64,000 bases of DNA, taken from NCBI GenBank assembly GCA_032173965.1, contig CM063288.1, positions 14,302,501-14,366,500 on the forward strand. The letters are read 5' to 3'. The notes under the pieces are model-generated. The model saw only the letters and a list, made by a program, of their open reading frames with translations, had not been told where the DNA came from and did not search any database. A program made the position numbers and the translations under genes. This DNA is from Sitta carolinensis (lineage: Eukaryota; Chordata; Aves; Passeriformes; Sittidae). This document shows positions 1 through 13,500 of this stretch, one piece after another. The stretch's first letter is position 1, and each line of letters begins with the position of its first letter.

Positions 1-1379
1 CAGAAGTTTGTCTCCGAAGAATCCTTGTGAGACATCTGACTTCTCCAGACAATTGGAGAGCTTTCTAAGGCAACTGGCAACTCTAGTAGAGCCATGAGAG
101 TATTAATGCCATTACAGAAGGTACAAAGCCTTCCCTTTCTGTCGCATTCCTTGTGTTCCGCTTTCAGAAAGCGTTTATCTGGATGTTAAAATGCTTAGAA
201 AAGGGCTACTGCATTTAAATGTAATGGCACACTTTAGAAAAACAAAGCAAAACTAGAAAGGTGAATTTGTTCAGCCTAGAAATTTAAAGTCTGTTGGAGA
301 TGAAGTTGCTGTTTGTAAATATGCAGGCTGTGGGAAATAAAGGTGCAGTAGGAAAAAAACACTCTTTAAGCTGAGAAAAAATGTTTACATCAGTGTTACA
401 GAGGTGTCTGTGAATGTACTTAGGCTGGCAAGGTGTTTCTAACACTCTGTGAACTGGTGGTGCAGGGGAAGGAAGGTAACTGCACTTCTCTCAAACCAGA
501 ACTAGAACATGTTTCTAAAAGGGTTATATGCTCTAATTGTGAGTGCAGAATACTGGATTTGTTGATACAATTCATATTTTTATGAATAAAGTCTAATCAG
601 TGTGGAAAGCTGTGTCCATTTAATGGTTAAAATTGAGTTGTGAATGAAAATTATTGTATTTATGGTATTATAATCTTGAATAGCTATGGAGCACCAGGTT
701 TTGTTGTGGCCCGTACACACCAACCCCTTTGATATGGTGTTTGCCTTCATTTGAGAAAATACCATGGGGTAAAAAATCAAAAAAATCACTTATGTTTGAT
801 TATCCAGATCAGAACTGTACCAGTTCAGCTAATTTTGTTCTGTTATAGTCCAGCCTTCCTGATCTATACTGTAAACTACTTAGTATATTAAGTAGTTCTG
901 AAAGTCCATCTTCTCCAGTGAATCTACTGAACTAGATTACTGAAATGGAACCCCCACCAGCAACAGTAATTTAAAATACATTTACACAAGAACAGACTTA
1001 CAGCTGCAAAGGAAATAACCAATGTAATCCACAAACAGCCTAACATATTTTATTATCATTTTATCCACATTGGTGAAGATTGGCAGAATTCTATTCATTT
1101 AGATGTAGTTAGTGATTTTTACAGTCACAGGGCTAGAGTCCTCAATTTTAGGTTGGGCGGAGAAAGGGGAATCATATAAACACTTAGGATAAATAATATA
1201 ATCCATGATAGAACAACTTGTATCAATAGGTTTATTTGCTTTCTTTAATTTTACAGGAATATTTCTTTTGTAAAAGTAATTACAAATATATTACTTTTGT
1301 TGTTATTTTGTAAGGAAATAATTAAAAAATGGCCTTATATATTTTCAATGTATGTAAATGTTTTTCTCTATTTTAAGAG
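1..1379 (+). other. XRCC5: XRCC5 intron 4 (3' part)
   Basis: No Ku80 exon could be recognised before 1378. The stretch is AT-rich, has short ORFs only, and ends in a pyrimidine-rich tract and the exon 5 acceptor. Nothing else supported. Confidence 0.7.
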
Positions 1380-1500
1380 GAAAGAAGTATGAGAAGAGAC
1401 ACATTGAACTGTTTACAGACCTTAGTAGTCCTGTCAGTGAGGATCAGCTGGGAATTATCATTGCTAACTTGAAGAAAACAGGAATTTCACTTCAGTTTTT
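1380..1500 (+). CDS. XRCC5: XRCC5 exon 5
   Basis: Translates as [17 protein letters not shown] then [12 protein letters not shown], matching human Ku80 residues about 124-163 in the vWA-like domain. The donor is a perfect GTAAGT at 1501. The acceptor is ambiguous: AG at 1378-1379 (exon starts 1380, codon split G|GA, preferred because it leaves an AG|G exon junction) or AG at 1376-1377 (exon starts 1378). Both keep the same frame. The exon ends with two bases of a Phe codon. Confidence 0.93.
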
Positions 1501-4500
1501 GTAAGTATGAAAACGGCTGTTATGTACTATGCCATTTTTACAGGGAAATTATTCTTTCTTAATAATTATCTTGAAATAGCTGTTGATCTGCTGGTGTATG
1601 GTTTCTTTAGAGGTGTATCAATGAGTAATATGATGATTGTAAGTATTTCTATCAGTTAAACATACCTTGAATTCCAGTTAGGAGCCAAGTCCCCTTGGTT
1701 AAATAATGTGCAAATAAATGTTAAGATGATGGCTTCTTCTCCACTCAAGCTTATAGCTTAGATCCAAAGTCCAAAATGGGAGACAAAAGAACAATATAAG
1801 CAAAGAATCGGGAAACTATAAGCCAAAAATAGCCTCACAAACAGCGGCTTTGTCACAGCAACAGCCGAGATCCTTTTAGGTAAGGATGTTACTGGGAAGA
1901 AATAGTGAGGCAGTGTTGCAGATAGTAATGGCTAGATTCTGGCCTCAGTAGAGGAGCAGTCTGAAGAGAAAGGTTATACTCACAATGATGGGCTTAGGAA
2001 ATGGAAGCAATGTCTTAAGTGTTAGAACAGGAATCCCTTGATTCTCATGCTTTAGATACAGGCATTGATCCAAATACTTAATGGTGGTGTTAAGGTCTGT
2101 ATTAGCTGTTGCATGTGATGGCAACTGGAAGCTGCAAGCCTTCTTTATTTAAAAGCAAAACATTGTGTGGCTGTTTTTAATAAATACTTTCACAGGAGAA
2201 AATTAAAGCCCTAGTTTTGCTTCTGACTGTGTACCTAGATTCAGCATTCTGTAAGGAACAATGTTGTGAACTTAGTAATGAGTTCTTTTAAGCCATTTGC
2301 CAAACCATCTGAAAGATAAAAGAGGGGTTTGGTAGGAAAATGTGACTGAAAATCAGTCTGATCCTCCACAAAAAAAACCTTTGCCTTTGCTTAGGGGAGG
2401 CTGGATGCAAAAATGCCAGGTTCTGTCTACCCAGCAGAAGCAGTTATGCTTCCAATGTGACATGCCTCTCCTGGCTTGTTTGAGCTGTTGTTGGCACTGG
2501 AGGCAGTAGAGGTGCAACACCATGAATCTGAGTACCTCTGCCCATCAGAGTACATCTTTTGGAGGTCTGGTATTCGACTGCTGCTCCCTTGTCTATGAAG
2601 CACAAAAGAAATGTTGCTGTTCCAGCATTGGCTGCAGGTTTGCACCCTGTCTCCCAGCCACAGCAGCAAAGGATTATTGTTTTTTACTTGTACAAATGTA
2701 TAATGTTTGTTTAAAAATAATTTCTTGCTAAACCTTTTGTTATATAACCTGTGTTTCCCTCTGTTATGCCCTGTACATAGAATAGTTTCTAACTTGCAGC
2801 AGATAGTTGGTTTCCCTCCCTGTTTCCAGGTGCCAAGCACATGCTGAGCACTGTGTACTGTTGGGTATTATGTACTTCTCATCACAGAAGTCTCTGGGCA
2901 TTATATAGTGAACGTAGCCTAACTTTTAACCTATCAGAGATTTGAAGCTTTTTGATGTTGATATATCACTTAAAAATACAGTTTCTGTGTTTTGTCTGTA
3001 GAATCTGCTTCCTGAAAAGCTACCAAACGCTTTGCTGAAGCTTGATCTTTAATTTTGCTGTATGTGACACTGTTGTGCATAATGTTAACTCTGCTTATTA
3101 TGTGTTGCTTCATGGATAAGTTTAGTGAGGACTAATGAGGTGAAAGTATGGTAGAGATGTGTAGGCCGCTTTTTAAAAAAACATAATACAATGCTAAAGT
3201 TATTTCACTTTGTAGAAATGTGGTAAAAGATATCATGTGGTTCATTCAGAATTGGATCAGATGAAAGACCTGAAAAATCTGCAGGTGTTTTCAGGGACAC
3301 AGAGTTGAGGATCTTGCACATCTTTCTCTTTTGTGTTTGTTATACTTAGTTAACACTCTCCTATATTTTGAAGAGCAGCAAAATCATTTGATCTATAACC
3401 CCTGGTTAAATTTTAATATCTGATTCATGAAGTGCAGGAAAAATGTGTCATACTCAGTCAGAAATTCACCCAGTGCTGTAAGCTATTAAAATCTCAAAGA
3501 GTAACATTTGTTCCAGAAATACCTACTAGCTCCACTGCAGAGAATGTCCTGCTTGCTGGCATTTGGAGCTGATACAGAGTCACAGGCCTGGAACGGCCTT
3601 TAGCGAGTCATCTAGAGCAATCCTCTGCTTCAGACTGGGTCAGGTGTATGTCTGTCATTGCTGAGCAGTGCTTGTCTAACCTTCTGATGAAGATTTGCAG
3701 TGATGGAGACTCTTCTCTCTCCTCAGGCAGTTGGTTTTAGAGATTATGGTTTGAAATGCCTTTATCAGGTTTTTGACTATCTGAACCTGACTCCATGATG
3801 TGATTGGAGTGCAGGCAGAGTACAAAGAAATGATTGTTTCCTTCCTCTCTGCAACAGCTTTTTATATTTAAGGCTGCCTTGCCCTCTAATTCCCTTCTCT
3901 ATGGGTTTTATTTTGTTCAGTCTTTTTTAATGGATCTTGCTTTCTAATCAGCATTGACTTTACTGTCTAATCTATTCCTGTACGTGGATGTCTTTATTGA
4001 TGCACGATACCCAGAACTGGTGCATCACTCTGGTCAAGATGTTACCAATGCCAAGTAGATTTCAAATACTGCTTAATTTGTTTTGCAAGTCCTGTGGCTC
4101 TTTATACATCTGTCTGCAGCTAGATAGAAATCATTGATCCTGAGAACATTTTTGTTTTGTTTGGTTATTTTAATAAGGAAGAAAGTCAAACTAACTGCTT
4201 GTTCTTTTGTTATTAGTCTGCCATTTCCAGTGAGTGTTGATGATGGAAATGGAGATACAAGTGCCAGTGTCCCTGCTAATATGCACAGAAACTCTTTTCC
4301 AAGAAAAGGTTTAACTGAACAACAAAAACAAGGTATTGATGTGGTGAGGAAACTCATGTATACTTTGGATGAAGAAGGAGGGCTGGAAGAAATTTATACT
4401 TTCAGGTAAATTTGGTTAACCCTGGTTGTTGTACTATAGATATACTTTGTGATTTCTTCTCCAGAAGATGAAACTGAGTAATCAGTTGTGTTGCAGTTTC

Positions 4501-7500
4501 ATTGAACTCAGTGAATTTTATGACTTAATTGTACCCTCAGTCCCTTTCATATAACTTCTTCAGTGGCTTTGGAACAAGTAGAAGAGTTTAGAGATTTCAG
4601 GGGAAAATGCATTTTCTACATCTATATTTAAAGACAAAAATCAGTTTTCTTCAATCTTTAGTGTTGGAGGATTTTGGAGGGAACATTTCTGTAAATGTCA
4701 TTTCAAAAACATGTTTTAGAAAGAAATGGAATTTGTGGCATACTGCAGGTTGAACATCTGCATTTAAAGGTAGCCTTTGTTCCTTGGTTGCAGACTTCTT
4801 TTAGCTCGCTAGTTTGATAAACTCCCATGAATTCTTTGAGTAAATGTTGTTTGTTGAATCCTGCTCTTTAATCACAGTCTACTGTACCAAATAATATACT
4901 TCTTTATTTTTTGTTTTTCTTGCATTAGGAATGCAAGAATTGAAAGATGATTTTTCAATTCTCATTTCCCTCATGAAAAAATAAAAGTTTATGTGTTAAA
5001 TCTGGTAAACTGTAGCGAATGATATATCCAAGACTTTTCTATGTAAGTGTTGTCTCAGATGGGAAACAGCCAAAATGCACCTACATGCCTTATCATAGTC
5101 TGATGTTACTGTCTCAATAGTTCTGTTCTACAATTATGAAAAGAGATCTTTTAGACAATGTGATTTTCAGGAAGCTTAGCAGACCATAGCTTTAATGTCA
5201 TTATCAAAGGTAATTTTTAGATGAGGGTGGTCCCTGTAGGTTTGTATGCTGTAATACATCAGTTTATTTGTGGGATTTCCTTCCTCCCCCAGCTCAGCTG
5301 GTCAGCCTGGCATCTCAGCAGTCAGAGAAGCTGCTCCTTGAGCATTACTATGCATTAGTGAAGAGACACGTGTCACAGTGTCTGTGTTCTGTACTAGTCA
5401 ACAGAGCAATCTGAGTCTCTAAAAAAAAGCAGGCTTTGTCACTGCTTCAAAGACTGCACAGAAAAGCAGAATCTTTCCTGGCCTGTTTATCCTTTAGGAT
5501 AATCCATATGCATGAACGTACCATGTGGCTTGGCCTCTTTATACTTTTTTTATCACAGACTCTTTCTACTCTACAAGCTGTCTTTGTGCCATACTTTCAG
5601 GAGAAATCCCAAATCTTCGATAAATAGGCATTTGGCTAGTAGATTAAAGCTTTAGTTAGAAAAGTTGTTTAAGAATATGCAAGGTTTTAGATGCAATTAA
5701 GTTGCTTATCAAGCTTTAAGAAGTCAGCTTAGCAAATCTGTCATGATAATTGGCCAACCAGATACACTCTCCATTTTCCTGGATTCATTATTCCTGCTGG
5801 TAAAAATATTTCAACTCTTGTAAAAATAAATTAGCCATGCTAGGAAAGTGAGCGAGGAGATTTTGTTGTGTTTTTTTAAATTGTACTTGGCCTATTAGAC
5901 AGGAGCTCCTTCTGCTGCCTCTGGGTTTTGGGAGAAGGGATTGCAGAACAGAGGAGAAAGGTTGTGTTCATAAAATACAAGCTGAAATGTACATTTGCAA
6001 GGGTTTTAATGACTGGGTCATCTTTGATTACAGACAGCATTTTTCTTTTATAAATATAAGAAATTAAAGGATAGACGTAAGTAATTGAGCTTAAATCACA
6101 TTTTTAGTCATTTGGCACTTATGTATTTGACTTTTGTACTCATCCTTGAATGTATGTGTTACAGCACTCCTAATGATGTAGTACCATGTTCTTTTTTTAA
6201 ATCCTATATTGATGTCTTTTATTGCTAGAAAAAAAATTCCCTTCCTTTCCCTAAGAAAAAATAAAACAAACCTAAAAAGGAAATCCAATGTTTATCTCAT
6301 ATCAAAATCCACAGTGCATTTTTGCCTTTCATTGTGCTTTTAGAATTTAAAAAAAACCAACGCTGTTCATACTAGGAAACCTGAAAATTAGAATGCCAAG
6401 TTGAATTCCCTGATGATGTTTTTAGGAGTTGGTCTTGATTTCTGCCAGACAAGTGCTTTAATCAAGAGAGTGGTGGATTTCAGGTTTTATCATAATGTGA
6501 AAAAGAGGAGTTCAGCTTTGTTTTATCTTTGCTTTATCATGCAATGAAAGAAAAAAAAATTGAGAGCTGTCCCTGTGTTGGAATTTTGCAGCCAAATTGC
6601 CAATACATTTTGTATTAGCTGAAAGCTGTTTTGGGGGGCAAACCTATTTGAATTCATAATGATATATTGTAAATTACTTTGAATTGTTAATTTTGGACTG
6701 CATTGCTAAAAGTTGGGCAGTTAATGCTTTTTAATATTACTCATTACAGTTCCTTGTTTTGTGGGTTTTTTTTTTCAACTTGTATATCTGTTGTTTAGGC
6801 TAGAAATTGTTGAAGTAACTTTTTTCACTCTGACAGAATGCCCTTAAATTAATGAGTTCACTAGTACTGTATAAAAAAAAAAAAGGTGTAAAAAGTTAAT
6901 TTTTACATAAAATCCTGTTAATTGAAACTGGATTCTTCATTTCTTCTGTTTCACTATAGAAAGCATTTTACCACTTAGAGAGCCTTTTCTAATTTGTGTT
7001 GTTCAGCCCACTACATGCCCTAATTGGGAGAACACAGATAAATGGAAAATGCTTAAGAAGCAATTGTGTAGTTTTATCACTAAACCTAACACAGTGCCTT
7101 TAAGCCCTAATGTCACACCATCATAAAGGCTCAAGATGGGAATAATCTACTGAACCACCTCTTTTTTTCATTCTCTTTTCTGACAATGGGTAATGGTAAG
7201 ATTATTGATACGGTTTATTTGCTTTATGCAATCTCAGCTGAAACAGTTTGGACTCCTGCATTTCCTTAAGGAGAGTCTATTGTCTATAATACTTGATTAC
7301 AGTTCACCAGAGTTCATTGCTGTTTTCCTGATTCCTTCATTTAGAGAGAGCCTAGAACGTCTTTCAATGTTTAAGAAAATGGAAAGAAAGCCTATGCCTT
7401 GGCCCTGCCAGCTCACTATTGGTCCTAATTTGTCTATAAGGATTGTGGCCTACAAATCAGTAAGTGTGTAAAATGATATGTTTTAGTGTAAGTTGACAGC

Positions 7501-10500
7501 AAGTTAGGTGCAACTGCATTTTTTTTTTCCTTAAAGCTAAGAAAATAAAGATAAAACAACTTCCAAATAATTACAATAATATTTATTTGGTTAGAAGCCA
7601 GTACATCTGTAACTATTGTTCCCACAAAAATTTTAACTTCACTGTACATGTTAAATAACTAAAATTCATAAGGTACAGAAACAGGAGTAATTACTGTCTA
7701 CTATGGTACTTAATGGTGTTGAAGTTGATTAAGAATTAAGAATGCCGTGATTGAGGATTTACATTAAGAATGCTGTGATTGAGGATTTACATTCAGCATC
7801 AGTGATATGTGAGACTTCATATATATTTCTTAAGCCCTAGGCATGAGAGGAATTTTGGACATGTGTGCGCAAAATGGTGGTTGTAAATGTTTTACCAGCC
7901 ATTGCTTCAAATCACATCTATTGTTATTTCAGACTTGGAATAAAAGGTCTGTTTTTTTCAGCTTGTTTGTACTGTTTGGCAGAGCTTGGGCCCAGTCTGT
8001 TTCTTACGGTTTATATGGTTCCTTTAATCAGTGCCAGGAAAAAGTAAGTGTATTTCAAGGCAGAAAATGTGCAAATTTCTAGTTATAGAATAGTTAATAG
8101 GTAACTGTGTAGAATGGCAGTATTGATGGATCTGGTGAGATGGAGAGAATTGGTTTGTTACTTCAACACAAGACCGAGTCTGGCATTATGAAGATAAAAT
8201 ATAACCAAATTCTGAGAGCTGAGTATACTAGCCTCGAAACACATCAACTTTCTATTTATAGTTATTGATAATTTTTTATTAGGCTGTTGTGCCAGACTGA
8301 TGCAAATAGACAGAAGGAGTCCCCTCACAAAGCTGTTCACACACAAAATAAAGTAACTTTGGGAGAATAAGCAACATGAACTGAGTGACTGGCCTGAGGT
8401 CATACAGCAATCATACTGACATAATCTATTCTGTCTTTACTGTTTTCTGCTCAGCTCTACATTTTTCTTCTCGTGTACTAAGTATGCCATCAGTTTCACT
8501 TAAGCAGAGAGAAGAGAAAGCAGTTTTATTTTTTTGTAGTTGAGAAACATTAACATTGTAAGACCTTACTCCTTCTTTCCCTCCCAAGTCCTATAATGCA
8601 TCTGGGATCTTTTTGCCTTTTGGGGAAGTTGCAGTAATATAAGGTATTTTTATCCTGTAGTGTAATAAGCCCGATGGAAAACTTGGCCAAGCAAGCTGAA
8701 TGAACATTGAGTCTTACTGTATCTTTAATATATTTCTTAAGTTTGTCAACATAAAAGTATTTTGTCAAAAAGCTTTGTCAAAAATATTTATGCAGTTGGA
8801 GGTAGTAAATTAAATAGCAAGCAAGTTATCCTGTGACTCAAAGACTTCCACAAATGGCTTAACCTACAGGTTTAATGACTACCCAGGACAAGTATGCTGT
8901 CAGTATCTTACAGTTCATGTGTTGGGTCTCATACAGATGAAGCAGTGGTGAAAGCACTGTGGTGGCAGCCGAGGTGCATTATTTGACAGTCTTTATTAGT
9001 TCTTTATTGGAGAAACAATGCAGCACTCAGGCTAAGGATTTTTTGTGTGTTTTGGTAAGTACTCTGGATCCCAGTAAAATGTTAACCATTCCTTTTCATT
9101 CTGATACCAAGGTCACAGAAGAGAAGATAAAAAAACTTTGGGCAGTTGTGGATGCTAAAACCCTCAGAAGAGAGGATGTGCAAAAAGAAACTGTTTACTG
9201 CTTGAATGATGATGATGAGACAGAAGTTCAGAAAGATGATACTATTCAAGGTATGACATCTTTATGTGCACCCTGAAGACAAAGGGAAGATAATGGCCTG
9301 GACTCTTAGGTCACCTAAGGGCCTCTTAGTTTAATACCTTGAAGCCTAGCTGTGATCTTAGAATGTAAGCTCTCTAGGCTGGTGGAACACAGAGACTGTT
9401 ACATGAGACTCTTTGTTTTCACATATTTTAAATAATCTTACTTTGCCAGTAGTAGGAATAATAATGGCAAGAGGTATAATAATAATAATAATAGGACTCA
9501 CAACATCAGCAACAATAATAATAACAGATGGAACTTGGAAGGCACTACAGCTTTCTGAACTATATGCTGTGGAAGGTCATACCTCAGTTCTGCAGTGAGT
9601 AGTTCTGCTACCACTATTCCGTTTTTAGATCTTCAGTTCTACTGGTAACATGAATGCTTTCATAGTGCTGCTTTTTGTAGATGTGCAACTGCTCTGGTTC
9701 TTCTGCACTTGGAAAGATGAAGCCATCAAAGGAAGGTTTAGTGTTTAAGAGCACTAGCTTTGCTGTATTGTAACAGGATCAAACTGCAGTAGTGGTATGC
9801 AAAATACTTTTTATGACCTGCACTTCTTTCTGAGCAGATTAATTTCCGTAGAAGACTACAGGCCCCAGAAACAGCAGGAAATAGTGTAATTACTTTCAAA
9901 AATGGAGTTAAGCAAATCTGTTTAATTTTTTTGTGATTTTATAGATATATTTTATTGCTGGTTATTTTCCTTTCCTTTGCTGTTTCAATCCCACGCAAAT
10001 AGGGCTAGTATATTAACTTTAAAGAGCAGAGCTGTTCAGATAACAGTACAGAGAGTGCTGTCAAATGAATAACATAAATTGAAAATTAGAATAAGCTGTG
10101 TTTTTTTATTTAATCTATTTCAATTTTAGCATTCATAGGCGCTTCATAGTGGTATCAGATAAAGTCCCAATGACAATGTGACCCTCTTTTCTTTAAGCAG
10201 AAATTAGGGTTGAAAGATGTTCTAGTTACGTTTTACGTTTATCTGTAAAAAATCCACTTCTTAGAAAGAATGCATTTTGAAGGATTTGTCACTCTTCTCA
10301 GCTAATCTTTGAACTGCTTAAGTGAGTAAGTAGTTGTGGGATACTAGTAAAAAGAAGTGGTGAGCAGTTCAATGCAAACAAAAGAGATTAAAGATTTCCC
10401 TGTCAGTGGTGTGATATTTCTAATGCTAAAAGAGCTACTGATGCCTCTTGGACTTCTGTGAATCTTTTGAGAAGTCTCATAATTACACAATATTTTGTAT

Positions 10501-13500
10501 TTGCAGCACCCATACTGAAATTTCTTTTATTCTATGTGTTTGCTTTTCTGTTTGTAGGAAATCATATCTGCTTACAGGTTTTTCATCCAGGGATTTATCT
10601 CTGTTCTTTCTGCTTTCTTCACACCTGAGGATATCATTCTCAATCTGTGGCAATATAATAAAGTGATGACATTACAGGGAGGATATTGGATGCTGAGATA
10701 GGAGAATAAGCAGTTGGAGCAGATGATACCTTTGAAAGATTACAGCTTCCTATTTTGTGGACGTATACCTGTAATATATGGCATGAGAAGTAAAACACAG
10801 AAATATATAGAAAGACCAGTTCTGCATACAAGAGTGTTTTGGTTTTCCATTGTGTACCTTGCTTCCACTGTTAGCACATTTTATTCTCTGAATCTCTTCT
10901 GGTGTCACCTCTGTGTGGTATGTTTGAGGTTGCTTGTATTATGTTTGCAGAAAGTGTTGCAATCTGTTTGCTGAAATCTATTCCGATTTGCTTAAATCTA
11001 TTCTGTGAGTGTAACTTTGTTAGGCAAGATGTTCCCTTATTTTCCTTCCTGCTCTCTGAGGGTACTTGTGTTACATAAAATGATGTACAAGGAGTGCAAC
11101 TGCTGTTTGCAGAGTACAAAATGTGTCTATGGGTGTTTGGGTTTTTTTTGCTAACAGGGAAAGTAATTTGATGAGCATGTGTGGAACGTAGCTGTGGGGC
11201 ATGAATGCATTGTTAAAATATTCAGAGAGCTAATTTCAGTGTTAAAATTGTAGGCCCATATGCTTACCAGATGCTCTTCTCTTGTTCTCCAGGTTTTCGG
11301 TATGGGAGTGATATAGTTCCTTTTTCCAAGGAAGATGAAGAGCAAATGAAATACAAAACAGAAGGAAAGTGTTTTTCCGTTTTGGGATTCACTAGAGCCT
11401 CTCAGGTGTGATACTAAATGTCTTCCTATTCAGCTTCCTGGGTTATTCAAGACAATTGATCTTGGTTTGAATTCATAAAGTCATGGTGTCTATTGGGTTT
11501 CAGTATTGGAACAGGGCATCTCCACTCAGGTACGTTGGGGTGACTTATTTGCTGATTCTAGTACATGTAAGCTAAATGTGGTCTTGTGAGGGAGAAAAGC
11601 ATATAAATGTGGCCATTGAACCCTCAAGTGAAGCCAGACCCGCTGAACTCAGATCTCTGCAAAGTGCAGACAGAGGTTTTGTGGTCTCATTTTATCTCAC
11701 AAAAGGCAACAGGCTTTCTGAACTTTGTCCAGCCAAGAGTGTGACTGCTTCTTAACAGAAACTTCTCCCTCAACATTAAAGTAATGCTATATCATGCCTG
11801 AAACCTGACTCTATTTATTCCCAGTTCCATAAGGATTAGTTTGTGAACCATTACTTGCCTCTTATTTTTATTGCGATAAAACTTAAATGAAGTAGTGAAG
11901 ACTTCTAAGAACTTAAACAAAGGTAGCATTCAAAAAAATCTCCATATTTCCATGAGATGCTTGGTATTTGTAATGCACTTATCTCTACTTGTGGTATTAA
12001 CTTTGCTACTCATTGTCCCTGACAGTTCTAAGAAACTTACTTTAAGCAATTACCTTAAAAAAATTACCCAGCACAACGTGATTTCCTTCAGAAAATCCAA
12101 GACTTAAGCATTAGCAAAGCCTTAGGCAAAGGCTTAACAAAACTGTTCCTGAAACAGGACACATGAGAGAGTACAGAGATGTGAAGGCCAAGTAATTGCT
12201 GTGTATGTTAAGCTGCTCCCCATCTTTTTTCTCCAGGTTATTGCACAGGGTGACTGAAATTTTACACATCTTGGAGTTATCCACACCCAGTCCTCCTCAG
12301 CAGTCAAAACTGAAATGAAATCATAGGGCAGTTTTACACCTTCTGTTCTGGCAGCTCCCAGCCCTCATGCTCTTTGAAATCTCTCACTGCCTGAACAAAG
12401 CAGAACCCTTGATAAAGGCTAAGGCATCATCACTTTCACTATCAAGGAAGGATGCTGATTAAATAGGAAACATCTGTGGGAGCTTATTCCCAAATGGATG
12501 TAACTAAACATCATCTTACTTTACAGTACAGGTGTCACAGAGACCTTGTGCTTGTTGCTAGATATGTCATTAGACTACTGCAGTGCAGTGTTTCAAACCA
12601 TAATAACTGAGGAGCCAGGAAGTTAGGTGATTTACTGAAAGGAGAAGCCAGCCTAGCTGGAAACTGTAACCTGGTTGCTGCTTGAGGACTTTAAGACTTA
12701 GTTGTTGAGTAATGTGGGAGCTTGTGCATTGCAAGCGATGATCAAAGAAACATCTCATGCTTGAGCTTATGTGCCCTAAATTGGCCAGGGCCAGAGAGGT
12801 GTTAGGGAGTGCTAACTCCTGTATCAGAAACTGGGTCTAATAAGTGTAATGTGACTGAATCCAGTGTTCCAATGAGACAATTTCTTGGATCTCTTCATAC
12901 ATTATTAGCTTCCAGCTGAGTCTTACTATTATCATTTAGTTCTGCAAGATGTATTCCACTGTGTGCAGAGTTCTCTTATGCTGGAGATTTGCCTCCTGTT
13001 TCAACTTAGTCTGACTTTATTTGAAAATGGAAACTGGGAGAAAAGCAGATGAGGAATATAGTGTTCCTGTGAGCAAACTGTTATTTCACATAGATTTTTA
13101 TTTTCCCATTGTCGCTCAGATAGTGTGGTAATAACTTCAAATATATAGTTAGTGATTGTAGGGTTGTTAATTTTAGGAATGCTTTTCAAATCACTTAAAT
13201 ATGCATAAAAAAGTTGGTTTTACAAATTTTCAATGTACCAAATATTGATTGCTTTTGATTAATTTTTATGATGTACTTCTCTTGTCTCTGGATTTCATAA
13301 CAAACAGAAATTATATCTTAAAGTGTGCTCTGGTCCTATAGCCAGGAGTGCGAGTAGTTATGCCCAGTAGTAGCTGCACATCCCCTCAGTAGAATAAAAT
13401 TATTCAGGTGTGCTTGCAGGATTAAAATTACAGGTAATGATATCAGGAAGTTTTTTAACTACAGCTGGAATTTTCAAGATGTGTGTGTTATCTTAAGTTT

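Noticed and set aside
2427..2840. 137-codon minus-strand ORF in XRCC5 intron 5
   Set aside because: Unrecognised composition (Ser/Asn/Cys-rich) and no homology I can name; an overlapping plus-strand ORF is equally meaningless.
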